Below are positions 37,812 through 46,247 of a DNA stretch of 64,000 nucleotides, piece by piece. The translations under genes were made by a program, and so were the position numbers. How positions within the stretch are numbered: position 1 is the stretch's first letter; the number at the start of each line of letters is the position of its first letter. The DNA is from Microtetraspora glauca. GTDB taxonomy: Bacteria > Actinomycetota > Actinomycetes > Streptomycetales > Streptomycetaceae. Below the pieces are notes generated by a model. It ran no database searches, had not been told where the DNA came from, and saw nothing but the letters and a program-made list of their open reading frames with translations. The stretch lies in the NCBI GenBank assembly GCA_000721275.1, contig JOFO01000008.1, forward strand, positions 248,001 through 312,000, read 5' to 3'.

Positions 37812-37872
37812 CTCCGTTTACCGTGGAAGAACCACACCCGTGGGACGCCGACGGAGCTGAGGAGCGACGCAC

Positions 37873-38664
37873 ATGGAAGCCACGATTGTCACGATCCTGG
37901 CGCTGCTCTTCCTTTCGTTCGTGGCGCTCGGCGTGTACGCCACGGTGAAGGTGGCCAAGGCGGCGAAGCGCGGCGTCGACCGCACCCTCGACCAGGCCCG
38001 GCGCACCGTGGAGGACACCACGCTGCGGGCCAAGAGCCTCGGCCAGGTCGGCGTCGCCGCCGAACTGGCCCGGCTACGGCTCTCGCTGCGCACCTCGATG
38101 CGCGCCACCCAGGACGCGCTCCAGGCGGGGGTGGCCGAGGACGCCTCGCTGCGGGAGTCGCTCGACCTCTTCGGCCGGCTCAGCGCCCATGGCCGTGAGC
38201 TGGACGAGGACCTCAAGCGCCTGGAGCGGGAGCCCGACAAGGCGTACGTGGCCGGGCAGCTGCCGTCGCTCACCGAGCGGACCGAGCGGATCACCGGGTC
38301 GGCCGACGCGCTGCGGCAGGCCGCCCGCGACCGCGCCCGGCGGTTCGCCGAGGACGACCTGGACACGCTGAGCGCCCAGATCGACGTCGAGACGGGCGCG
38401 CTGCGGCACTGGACGACGACCCACGACACCGCCGGTTCCACCCAGGCCGGGTACGGCGCGACGGCGCCGGGGGCGGGGGCGGGGGAGCCCGCCTGGTACG
38501 AGACCGCGCCGGGGGCGGAAGGGCCGGCCGGGTCGGAGCGGCCGGAGGCGGGGGGTGCTCAGGGTGCCGGCGGGGCGCAGGGGCCGCAGGCGATCACCGC
38601 TCCCGACCCGCGGACGACCGCTTACCCGTGGGAGAAGACGGCCCGGCCCGAGTCCGCGAGCTGA
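37873..38664 (+). CDS. Membrane-anchored coiled-coil protein, function unknown
   Basis: 263 residues. An N-terminal membrane helix (VTILALLFLSFVALGVYATV, about 6-25) is followed by a charged helical region to about residue 185 that looks like a coiled coil, then a Gly/Ala/Pro-rich tail. No catalytic motif. GAGGAG precedes the ATG. The location between leuS and degV is conserved in my recollection of Streptomyces, but function is not known. Confidence 0.75.
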   Translation: MEATIVTILALLFLSFVALGVYATVKVAKAAKRGVDRTLDQARRTVEDTTLRAKSLGQVGVAAELARLRLSLRTSMRATQDALQAGVAEDASLRESLDLFGRLSAHGRELDEDLKRLEREPDKAYVAGQLPSLTERTERITGSADALRQAARDRARRFAEDDLDTLSAQIDVETGALRHWTTTHDTAGSTQAGYGATAPGAGAGEPAWYETAPGAEGPAGSERPEAGGAQGAGGAQGPQAITAPDPRTTAYPWEKTARPESAS

Positions 38665-38764
38665 CCTCCGCGAGCGGGCGGGCGCGCGTTCCGTGGGATC
38701 GTCGGACCGGCTGTGAGCGGGGCCGGGCTGCCGAGCGGCCGTCGCGGCGGGTAACCTCCCGCTC

Positions 38765-39610
38765 ATGTCCCGGCATGTCGCGATCGTCACCGATTCAACG
38801 GCCTACCTGCCACCGCAGACGATGGAGCGGCACGGCATCACCGCGGTCCCGCTGACCGTCGTCATCGGCGACCGCGCCCTCCTGGAGGGCACCGAGATCT
38901 CCGCCAGATCGCTCGCCGAGGCGCTGCAGAAACGACGGTCCGTCACCACCTCCCGGCCCAGCCCCGAGGTCTTCGCCGCCACCTACCGCGAGGCCGCCGA
39001 GGCGGGAGCGCGCGGAATCGTCTCCCTCCACCTCTCCGCCGAGGTCTCCGGCACCTATGACGCCGCCGTGCTCGCGGCGAAGGACGCGCCCGTCCCCGTA
39101 CGGGTCGTGGACACGCGCATGATCGGCATGGCCCTCGGCTTCTGCGCCGTCGCGGCGGCGGAGGCCGTGGAGGCCGGCGGGTCGCTCGACGAGGCGGTCG
39201 CGGCGGCGGAGAAGCGCGCCGGGGACACCTCCGCCTACTTCTACGTCGACACGCTGGACTACCTGCGCCGCGGCGGACGGATCGGGACCGCGCAGGCGCT
39301 GCTGGGCTCCGCGCTCGCCGTGAAGCCGCTCCTCGAACTCGACGGCGGCCGCATCGAACTGAAGGAGAAGGTGCGGACCGCCTCCAAGGCGATCGCCCGG
39401 CTGGAGGAGCTGGCCGCCGAGCAGGCCGGCTCCGGTCCCGTCGACATCGCCGTCCACCACCTCTCCGCGCCGGACCGGGCCGACGCGCTGGCCGAACGCC
39501 TCCGGGAACGCGTGCCCGGCATCGCCGAACTGCACGTCAGCGAGGTCGGCGCCGTGATCGGCGCGCACACCGGGCCCGGGCTGCTCGCGGTGGTCGTCTC
39601 GCCGCGCTGA
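38765..39610 (+). CDS. DegV family fatty-acid-binding protein
   Basis: 281 residues. It begins HVAIVTDSTAYLPP with the lipid-head-group TDST, has SRPSPEVF, SLHLSAEVSGTYDAA and YLRRGGRIG. DegV (FakB-like) proteins bind fatty acids and, with FakA kinase, present them for phosphorylation; no FakA lies in this window. TAACCT ends seven bases before the ATG, implying a leaderless transcript. Confidence 0.92.
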   Translation: MSRHVAIVTDSTAYLPPQTMERHGITAVPLTVVIGDRALLEGTEISARSLAEALQKRRSVTTSRPSPEVFAATYREAAEAGARGIVSLHLSAEVSGTYDAAVLAAKDAPVPVRVVDTRMIGMALGFCAVAAAEAVEAGGSLDEAVAAAEKRAGDTSAYFYVDTLDYLRRGGRIGTAQALLGSALAVKPLLELDGGRIELKEKVRTASKAIARLEELAAEQAGSGPVDIAVHHLSAPDRADALAERLRERVPGIAELHVSEVGAVIGAHTGPGLLAVVVSPR

Positions 39611-39634
39611 GCCGCGCTGCCGGGTGGCCGGGTG

Positions 39635-39676
39635 GCTTTCTCCCCCGGGAGGGTGCTTTCTCACCCGGGAGGGTGA
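39635..39676 (+). terminator. degV terminator region with 20-bp tandem repeat
   Basis: GCTTTCTCCCCCGGGAGGGT and the same 20 bases with one change occur back to back (39635-39654, 39655-39674). The second copy makes the hairpin CTCACCC-GGGTGAG at 39659-39676. Confidence 0.6.
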
Positions 39677-39681
39677 GCGGG

Positions 39682-39709
39682 TTGTCCACAGGAACGCCGC
39701 TTTCCACAG
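39682..39709 (+). promoter_or_regulatory. DnaA-box-like pair upstream of comEA
   Basis: TTGTCCACA at 39682-39690 is a perfect Streptomyces DnaA box; TTTCCACAG at 39701-39709 is a weaker one in the same orientation. Confidence 0.5.
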
Positions 39710-39759
39710 AAGTCGGCGGGCGACGGCACGGGGTGGTGGCGGACCCTACGGTCGCAGGC

Positions 39760-40758
39760 ATGGATCTTCGTACGACGTCTACGTCTTCCCTGCGTTCCTC
39801 GGGCACCTCGACCGGGCCTGCCGGGCCTGCCGGGCTCACCGGGCCCCGGCGAGAGGCGCCGCCCGGGCGTGCCCAGCGGCGGGCTCGGGTGAGGCGGGTG
39901 GTCGCGCCGCCGGGGCCCGTCGGGGGTGAGGCGGGGGTCGTACGGGAGCGGGGGGACGCGCTGTTCCCGCCGCCGGTGCCACCGGACGAAGTGGTGGCCG
40001 CGGAGCCGGTGACCGCCGGTGCGGGGGAGCGGCGGTGGCGGCAGGCGGTGCGGGAGCGGCTGCCGTGGTGGGTGCAGACGCGGTGCGGGCTCGAGCCGCG
40101 GTCGCTGGCGGCGCTCGCCGTGGTCCTGGTGGTGGCCGCCTGCGCGGCCGGGGGGTTCTACTGGGCGGGACGGCCGGAGGCGGTCCGTGCGCCGGAGGTC
40201 GTCGGGGTCGCTCCGGTGGTGGCCACGTCTCCGTCCTCGGTCCCGTCGGCGTCGGCCCCGGCGTCGGCCTCGGTGCCGGGTTCCGCCGCGAGCGGTGGGG
40301 GCTCGGCGAAGGTCGTCGTGGATGTGGCGGGGAAGGTCCGGCGGCCGGGGGTGCTGACGCTTCCGGCCGGGTCGCGGGTCGCGGACGCGCTGCGGGCGGC
40401 CGGAGGGGTGCGCGCGGGGGCGGATCTGACGGGGCTCAACCGGGCGCGGGTGCTCTTCGACGGGGAGCAGGTGCTGGTCGGCGTGCCGGGAGCGGTGGGA
40501 GCGGCGGCCGGCGGAGGGCCGGCCGGGGGCGGCGGGGGAGCCGCTGCGGGGACGGGCGGGGACGGGGTGCCGCTGAGCCTCAACACGGCGACCGTCGAGC
40601 AGTTCGACAGCCTTCCGGGGGTGGGGCCGGTGCTCGCGCGGCGCCTGGTCGAGCACCGGTCGGAGCACGGCGGGTTCCGTTCGGTGGAGGAGTTGCGCGA
40701 GGTCGACGGGATCGGCGAGCGGCGTTACGCGGACCTCCAGCCGCTGGTGCGGCCATGA
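39760..40758 (+). CDS. comEA: ComEA family DNA-binding protein
   Basis: 332 residues. A low-complexity basic N-terminus, one membrane helix (LAALAVVLVVAACAAGGFYW, about 110-130), a SLBB domain (VVVDVAGKVRRPGVLTLPAGS) and a C-terminal helix-hairpin-helix pair (SLNTATVEQFDSLPGVGPVLA, then VDGIGERRY). It would bind double-stranded DNA outside the membrane and pass it to ComEC. ATG at 39760 follows TACGGT by seven bases; an open frame to 39673 runs through the DnaA-like boxes. It is coupled to comEC by ATGA. Codons are richer in GGG, GCG and GTG than in its neighbours. Confidence 0.88.
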   Translation: MDLRTTSTSSLRSSGTSTGPAGPAGLTGPRREAPPGRAQRRARVRRVVAPPGPVGGEAGVVRERGDALFPPPVPPDEVVAAEPVTAGAGERRWRQAVRERLPWWVQTRCGLEPRSLAALAVVLVVAACAAGGFYWAGRPEAVRAPEVVGVAPVVATSPSSVPSASAPASASVPGSAASGGGSAKVVVDVAGKVRRPGVLTLPAGSRVADALRAAGGVRAGADLTGLNRARVLFDGEQVLVGVPGAVGAAAGGGPAGGGGGAAAGTGGDGVPLSLNTATVEQFDSLPGVGPVLARRLVEHRSEHGGFRSVEELREVDGIGERRYADLQPLVRP

Positions 40759-43277
40759 CCGGGGGCGAGCAGGTGGCGGACCGGGAGCGGGAGGCGCGGG
40801 CGCCCCGGGAGGAGGCCGCCGATCTGCGGCTGGTCCCGCCGGCGCTGGCCGCGTGGGGTGCCGCTGCCGTGGCGCTGGGCGTGGCGGGCTGGTGGGTGGT
40901 CGCCGGGGTGGGGGTCTGCCTCGCGGCCGCCGGGGTGCTGCTGACGCCGGCGGTGGCGCGGCGGCTGACCAGAGGGCGGGATGCGGCGCCGGACGCCGGG
41001 CCGGGGCGCGGTCGGGTGGGGGTGGTGCCGGGGTGGCGGTTGAGGGCCACCGCCTGGGGCGGGGTGCTGCTGTGTGCCGCCGCGGGGGCGGCGTCGGCGG
41101 GGCTGCACGCGGCGGATCTGCGGCGCGGTCCGGTGCCCGTGCTGGCGCAGGAGTACGGCAGGGCCTCGGTCGAGGTGACGGTCACCTCGGATCCCCGGCT
41201 CACGCGGCCCCGGGTGAGCGGGCGGGCGATGGTGCCGGTGTCGGTGGTGATGGACGCGGAGGTGGTGCGGGTCGAGAGGGCGGGCGGCGCCGCCGTACGG
41301 ACCCGGGCGCCCGTGCTGCTGATAGTGCCGCCGGGGGAGCGGCGGGAGGAGTGGCTGCGGCTGTTGCCGTCGACGCGGCTGCGGGTCGGGGCGCGGTTCA
41401 CGCCGCCGCGGGAACCAGGCGATCCGTACGCGGCGGTGCTCAAGGCCGGATCGGGGCCGCCGCGGATCGTGGGGCCGCCGAGCGCGCTCCAGCGGACCGC
41501 CGGCGATCTGCGGGCCGGGCTGCGGGAGGCGACCGACGGGCTCGCGCCGGACGCGCGGGCGCTGTTGCCGGGGCTGGTCGTCGGGGACACCTCGCGGATC
41601 GGCACCGACCTGCGGGACGCGTTCGAGGCCACCGATCTCACGCACCTGCTGGCCGTGTCCGGCAGCAACCTGTCGATCGTGCTGCTGCTGTTCGTCGGGC
41701 GCCCGGGACGGGCGCGGCGGGTGGAGCGGGGCGGACTCGCGCCCCGGATCGGGCTGTCGCTGCGGGGGACGGCGCTGATGGGGGTGGGACTCACGCTGGC
41801 GTTCGTGGCGGTGTGCCGGCCCGAGCCGAGCGTGTTGCGGGCGGCGGCGTGCGGACTGGTCGCACTGCTGGCCGTCGCCACCGGACGCCGCCGGTCGCTG
41901 ATTCCGGCGCTGGCGGCGGTGGTCCTGCTGCTGGTGCTGTACGACCCGTGGCTGGCGCGGAGTTACGGGTTCCTGCTGTCCGTGCTGGCCACCGGGGCCC
42001 TGCTGGTGGTGGCGCCGGGGTGGAGCGAGGGGCTGCGGCGGCGCGGGGTGCCGGGGCGGCTCGCGGAGGCGCTGGCCGCCGCGCTCGCCGCGCAGGCGGT
42101 GAGTGCGCCGGTGGTGGTGGTCTTCGCGGGCCGGATGAGTCTGGTGGCGATTCCGGCGAACCTCTTCGCGGAGCTGGCGGTGGCGCCCGCGACGGTGTTC
42201 GGGTTCGCGGCGCTCGCGCTGGCGCCGGTGTGGGCGGCGGGCGCGTCGGGGGCGGCGTGGGTCGCGGGCTGGCCGGCGGGGTGGATCGCCGCGGTGGCCC
42301 GGGCGGGTGCGGAGCTGCCGGGGGCGGAGGTGGCGTGGCCAGGGGGCTGGTGGGGCGGTGCGGCGCTGGCGCTCGTCACGGTGGCGGTGGTGGCAGCGGT
42401 CCGGCGGGTGCGGTGGCGGCGCCGGCTGGTGGTCGCGGTGGCCGTGGCGCTGGTGCTCGTGGTGGCGCGGCCGGTGCCGCTGGTGCGCTGGGTCACCGGA
42501 TGGCCGCCGCCGGGCTGGCTGTTCGCGATGTGCCAGGTGGGGCAGGGGGACGCCCTGGTGCTCGCGGCGGGACCGGGGTCGGGGGTGGTGGTGGATGCGG
42601 GGCCGGATCCGGCGGCGGTGGACCGCTGCCTGCGCGAACTGGAGGTGAGACACGTGCCGTTGCTGGTGCTGACGCACTTCCACGCCGACCATGTGGCCGG
42701 GCTGCCAGGGGTGTTGAGGGGGCGGGGTGTGGGGGCGGTGCAGGTGACGGGGCTCGACGAGCCGCCCGGGCAGGCGGAGTTCGTCCGGCGGGTGGCGGGA
42801 GCGTCGGGGGTGCCGGTGGTGCGGGCGGTGCCGGGGGAGGTGCGGCGGGCCGGGGCGCTGGAGTGGCGGGTGCTGTGGCCGCCGGCGGGGCCGGGGCCGC
42901 CGGACGGCGGGCCGAACGACGCCAGCGTCACGTTGCTGGTCCGGGGGCCGGGCGGGGTGAGCCTGCTGCTCCTCGGTGATCTGGAGCCGCCGGCGCAGCG
43001 GGCGCTGTGGCGGGCGCATCCGGAGCTGGGGGCGGTGGACGTGCTGAAGGTCGCGCACCACGGATCCGCGCACCAGGACCCGGGACTGACGGCGGCGGTG
43101 CGGCCCCGGCTGGCGCTGGTCTCGGCCGGGACCGGGAATCCGTACGGCCACCCGCACCCGAGGACGCTGGAGGCGCTGCGGGCGGGCGGGGCGCGCGTGC
43201 TGCGGACCGACCGGGACGGAGCGATCGCCGTGGCGGGTGCGGGGAGGGAACTGGTGGCTGTGGCGAGGGGGTGGTGA
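40755..43277 (+). CDS. comEC: ComEC/Rec2 family DNA channel protein
   Basis: 840 residues. Several N-terminal membrane helices with a periplasmic OB-like domain, a Competence domain with HLLAVSGSNLSIVLLLFVG, more helices to about residue 600, and a C-terminal metallo-beta-lactamase domain with THFHADHVAG, nuclease-like. ComEC transports single-stranded DNA across the membrane in competent bacteria; natural competence is not established for most Streptomyces. It starts at the ATGA overlap with comEA. Confidence 0.92.
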   Translation: MTGGEQVADREREARAPREEAADLRLVPPALAAWGAAAVALGVAGWWVVAGVGVCLAAAGVLLTPAVARRLTRGRDAAPDAGPGRGRVGVVPGWRLRATAWGGVLLCAAAGAASAGLHAADLRRGPVPVLAQEYGRASVEVTVTSDPRLTRPRVSGRAMVPVSVVMDAEVVRVERAGGAAVRTRAPVLLIVPPGERREEWLRLLPSTRLRVGARFTPPREPGDPYAAVLKAGSGPPRIVGPPSALQRTAGDLRAGLREATDGLAPDARALLPGLVVGDTSRIGTDLRDAFEATDLTHLLAVSGSNLSIVLLLFVGRPGRARRVERGGLAPRIGLSLRGTALMGVGLTLAFVAVCRPEPSVLRAAACGLVALLAVATGRRRSLIPALAAVVLLLVLYDPWLARSYGFLLSVLATGALLVVAPGWSEGLRRRGVPGRLAEALAAALAAQAVSAPVVVVFAGRMSLVAIPANLFAELAVAPATVFGFAALALAPVWAAGASGAAWVAGWPAGWIAAVARAGAELPGAEVAWPGGWWGGAALALVTVAVVAAVRRVRWRRRLVVAVAVALVLVVARPVPLVRWVTGWPPPGWLFAMCQVGQGDALVLAAGPGSGVVVDAGPDPAAVDRCLRELEVRHVPLLVLTHFHADHVAGLPGVLRGRGVGAVQVTGLDEPPGQAEFVRRVAGASGVPVVRAVPGEVRRAGALEWRVLWPPAGPGPPDGGPNDASVTLLVRGPGGVSLLLLGDLEPPAQRALWRAHPELGAVDVLKVAHHGSAHQDPGLTAAVRPRLALVSAGTGNPYGHPHPRTLEALRAGGARVLRTDRDGAIAVAGAGRELVAVARGW

Positions 43278-43306
43278 CCGGGGCTGCGGAGCGCTCCCGG
43301 GAGATG

Positions 43307-43376
43307 GCTTGTAAACGAGCGCTTGTAAACGAAAGCTTGTAAATGAATGCTTGTAAACGAGTCCTTGTAAAGGAGT
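43307..43376 (+). repeat. Five 14-bp tandem repeats upstream of the ArsR-type regulator
   Basis: Units at 43307, 43321, 43335, 43349 and 43363 follow GCTTGTAAACGAGC with small changes; all keep CTTGTAAA. They are strikingly AT-rich for this genome. The last copy contains the -35 box of the next gene, so they are probably operator or activator sites. Confidence 0.92.
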
Positions 43377-43393
43377 CTTTCTATAGATAGCTT
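43365..43393 (+). promoter_or_regulatory. Leaderless promoter of the ArsR-type gene
   Basis: TTGTAA (in repeat five) and TAGCTT are separated by 17 bases, and the ATG is six bases further on. Confidence 0.65.
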
Positions 43394-43399
43394 GGGAAC

Positions 43400-44026
43400 A
43401 TGCCCGAGAACAGTGCTCCGTCCGCCGGGGGCGAGCAGCCCCGCAGCATCCAGCTGACCGACCCCCTGGCCCTCCGGGCCTACGCCCACCCCCTGCGGAT
43501 GACCCTGGTCGGGCTCCTCCGCCGGCACGGGCCCTTCACCGCCACCCGGGCCGCCGAGCTCACCGGCGAATCGGTGGCCAGCTGCTCATACCACCTGCGG
43601 ATACTCGCCAAGTACGGGCTGGTGGAGGAGGCGCCGGGCGGGCGCGGCCGGGAGAAGCCCTGGCGGGCGACCGCGCGGTACACGGAATGGCCCGGCTACA
43701 GCGACGACCCGTCGGTCGCGCAGGCGGCCGACGACCTCAACGTGGCGGTCGCCGAGCGCTACTTCGGCCGGTTCGCCAAGGTGCTGGAGAACCGGGCCGG
43801 GGTGCCGAAGGAGTGGCGCGAGGCCGAACTGTTCGGGGACGCCCTCGTCTACCTCACGCCCGAGGAACTCGCGGACCTCGGGAAGCGGATCGACGCGCTG
43901 ATCGGCGCCTACGCGGACCGCGAGGACGACCCGTCGCTGCGGCCCCCGGGCGCCCAGCCCGTCAGTTTCCTGAAGATCGCCTACCTGGACCCGGACGTCG
44001 ACGAGAGCGAGGAACGGCAGAGATGA
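43400..44026 (+). CDS. ArsR-type helix-turn-helix regulator
   Basis: 208 residues. The winged helix is near the N-terminus: LRAYAHPLRMTLVGLLRRHG, TRAAELTGESVASCSYHLRIL and YGLVEEAPG. The rest is an alpha-helical domain without metal-binding cysteines, so it probably senses a small molecule or partner. It is coupled by ATGA to an MFS exporter and probably controls that pair through the 14-bp repeats. Confidence 0.87.
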   Translation: MPENSAPSAGGEQPRSIQLTDPLALRAYAHPLRMTLVGLLRRHGPFTATRAAELTGESVASCSYHLRILAKYGLVEEAPGGRGREKPWRATARYTEWPGYSDDPSVAQAADDLNVAVAERYFGRFAKVLENRAGVPKEWREAELFGDALVYLTPEELADLGKRIDALIGAYADREDDPSLRPPGAQPVSFLKIAYLDPDVDESEERQR

Positions 44027-45288
44027 GCCTCACCGCACGGGTTCCGGCGCTGCTGCGCGAGCGGACCTTCCGCCGCTACTGGACGGGCCAGACCGTCTCG
44101 CTCGTCGGCGACCAGATCTCCCTCATGGCGCTGCCGCTCGCCGCCGTGCTCGTGCTCGGCGCGGACGCGGCCCAGATGGGCTGGCTCAAGACCCTCGAAC
44201 TCCTCCCGGCCCTCCTCCTCAACCTGCCGTTCGGGGCCTGGGCGGACCGGCGGGCCGACCGCCGCCGGATCATGATCGCCACGGATCTGGGCCGGGCCGC
44301 CCTGCTGGTCTCCCTGCCCGTCGCGTACGCCCTCGACCTGCTGACGCTCGGACAGCTCTACGTCGTCGCCCTCGGGGTCGGCTCGCTGTCGGTGCTCTTC
44401 GAGGTCTGCAACTCCACGATCTTCGCGTCCCTCGTCACCACCGACCGCTTCGTGCAGGCCAACTCGCTGGTGAACGGTAGCCGTTCGATGGCCTGGCTCG
44501 CCGGCCCCAGTATCGGCGGCGTGCTGGTGCAGGTGCTCACCGCCCCGCTGGCGCTGCTGGCCGACGCCGTCACCTACCTGGTGTCCGCCGGCTACCTGGC
44601 GAAGATCCGGCCGGTCGAGCCGGCCCCCGCGCCCGTGACCAAGGGGCACTTCAGCGAGGGGATCCGCTGGGTGGTGCGGGAGCCGTCGATGCGGGCGCTC
44701 TTCGCCGCCTCCGGCACCGTGCAGTTCTTCAACTACATGTTCCACACCCTCTTCGTCCTCTACGTGACCAAGGACCTCGGTCTCGGCGCCGGGCTGCTCG
44801 GCCTGGTGCTCGGCACCGGAGCCGTCGGCGGGCTGATCGGCGCGGCGGTCAGCGGCGCCGTCGTCCGCCGGATCGGCATCGGCGGCTCCCTCGTCGCCGG
44901 CTTCATCGGCTTCACCCTGCCGCTGGTGCTCATACCCGCCGCCGGCGGTCCGCTGCCGGTCGTGGTGGCAGTGCTGTTCGCCGCCGAGTTCCTGTCCTGC
45001 GCCGGCGTGATGATCGTCGACGTGGCCGCGGGCTCCTTCCAGATGGCCCTCATACCCGAGACCATGCGGGCCCGGGTCATGGGCGCCTTCCGCACCCTCA
45101 ACCACGGCTTCCGGCCGATCGGCGCCCTCGTCGGCGGCCTCCTGGGCACCGCGCTCGGCGTCCGCCCCACCCTCTGGATCGCCACCGTGGGCGCGGTCTT
45201 CGCGGTCCTGTGGCTGCTGCCCTCGCCGCTCCCGCGCATGCGCGAACTGCCCACCCCGGCACGGGAGCAGGCCACCGCCGCTCCCTGA
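44023..45288 (+). CDS. MFS exporter (MefA/EntS-like)
   Basis: 421 residues with about 12 membrane helices. The N-terminus FRRYWTGQTVSLVGDQISLMA and the loop FGAWADRRADRRRI fit the MFS_3 group that exports macrolides or siderophores. Coupling to an ArsR-type regulator suggests an inducible exporter. Its substrate cannot be deduced. Confidence 0.88.
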   Translation: MSLTARVPALLRERTFRRYWTGQTVSLVGDQISLMALPLAAVLVLGADAAQMGWLKTLELLPALLLNLPFGAWADRRADRRRIMIATDLGRAALLVSLPVAYALDLLTLGQLYVVALGVGSLSVLFEVCNSTIFASLVTTDRFVQANSLVNGSRSMAWLAGPSIGGVLVQVLTAPLALLADAVTYLVSAGYLAKIRPVEPAPAPVTKGHFSEGIRWVVREPSMRALFAASGTVQFFNYMFHTLFVLYVTKDLGLGAGLLGLVLGTGAVGGLIGAAVSGAVVRRIGIGGSLVAGFIGFTLPLVLIPAAGGPLPVVVAVLFAAEFLSCAGVMIVDVAAGSFQMALIPETMRARVMGAFRTLNHGFRPIGALVGGLLGTALGVRPTLWIATVGAVFAVLWLLPSPLPRMRELPTPAREQATAAP

Positions 45289-45315
45289 CGGCCGGCGAGC
45301 GGGCACACTGCCGGT

Positions 45316-46143
45316 ATGACCGATCATGAGAAGCCGGCGGGGCTGCCCGAGGCCGTCGTGGAGCGGTACCTGGCGCGCATCGGCGCCGCGCGGCCGGACC
45401 GGGCGGACGCCGGGGCGCTGCGCGAGCTGCACCTGCGGCACCTGCTGACCGTGCCCTTCGAGAACCTGTCGCTGCACCTCGGGCAGGACGTCGTCCTCGA
45501 CGAGGAGGCCCTGGTCGACAAGGTGACCGTGGCCCGGCGGGGCGGGTTCTGTTACGAGCTGAACGGCGCGTTCGCCGCGCTGCTGCGGGCGCTCGGCTAC
45601 CGGGTCGAGCTGCTCCAGGCGCGGGTCGTCCGCCCGGACGGGCGGCTGGGGATCCCGTACGACCACATGGCGCTGCGGGTGGAGACCGAGGACGGGGAGC
45701 GGTGGCTGGCCGACGTGGGGTTCGGCGACCACAGCCACCACCCGCTCGCCCTCGACGAGCGCGGCGAGCAGGCCGACCCGTCCGGGGTCTTCGTCGTCCG
45801 GGAGGTACCCGGAGCGGACGGGGACCTCGACGTGGTGCGGGACGGCGGCCCGCAGTACCGGCTGGAGCCGCGGCCGCGGGAGCTCGCGGACTTCGCGGCC
45901 GGCGCCTGGTACCACCGGACGTCGCCGGAGTCGCACTTCACCCGCGGGGTGATCTGCTCGCTGCTCACCGAGGACGGCCGGGTGAGCATCGCCGGCCGGA
46001 AGCTGTACCGGACCGTCGCGGGCGAGCGCACCGAGCGGGAGCTCGGCACGGACGAGGAGCTGCGGGAGGCGTACCGGGACCTGTTCGGGATCGTGCTGGA
46101 CGAGCTGCCCGTCGTCCCCGTGGCGGACAAACGGAATCCGTAA
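45316..46143 (+). CDS. nat: Arylamine N-acetyltransferase
   Basis: 275 residues. The acetyl-CoA-dependent triad is visible: cysteine in RGGFCYELNGAF (about residue 78), histidine in YDHMALRV (about 117) and aspartate in WLADVGFGD (about 133). Family members acetylate aromatic amines and hydrazines; in actinomycetes they can also close amide bonds in antibiotics. It sits 27 bases after the exporter with only CACACT-GCCGGT before the ATG, so it could share that transcript or be leaderless. Confidence 0.93.
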   Translation: MTDHEKPAGLPEAVVERYLARIGAARPDRADAGALRELHLRHLLTVPFENLSLHLGQDVVLDEEALVDKVTVARRGGFCYELNGAFAALLRALGYRVELLQARVVRPDGRLGIPYDHMALRVETEDGERWLADVGFGDHSHHPLALDERGEQADPSGVFVVREVPGADGDLDVVRDGGPQYRLEPRPRELADFAAGAWYHRTSPESHFTRGVICSLLTEDGRVSIAGRKLYRTVAGERTERELGTDEELREAYRDLFGIVLDELPVVPVADKRNP

Positions 46144-46203
46144 TTCGGACTCCTCGGTAACAAGGGCGCGTTTGCCTCGAACACCTCAGGGATGATCGAA
46201 TGC

Positions 46204-46229
46204 CGACTCGTTGCATAGTGAACGAGTCG
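46204..46229. promoter_or_regulatory. Perfect 9-bp-arm palindrome upstream of the YceI gene
   Basis: CGACTCGTT and AACGAGTCG are separated by GCATAGTG, which resembles a -10 box. A dimeric regulator such as a MarR protein could bind here and occlude transcription. Confidence 0.65.
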
Positions 46230-46247
46230 CACGGGGGTGCGTGAAGG

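Noticed and set aside
43307..43376. CRISPR array or iteron origin
   Set aside because: The 14-bp units are contiguous without spacers, and no replication or cas gene is present; placement at a regulator promoter explains them.
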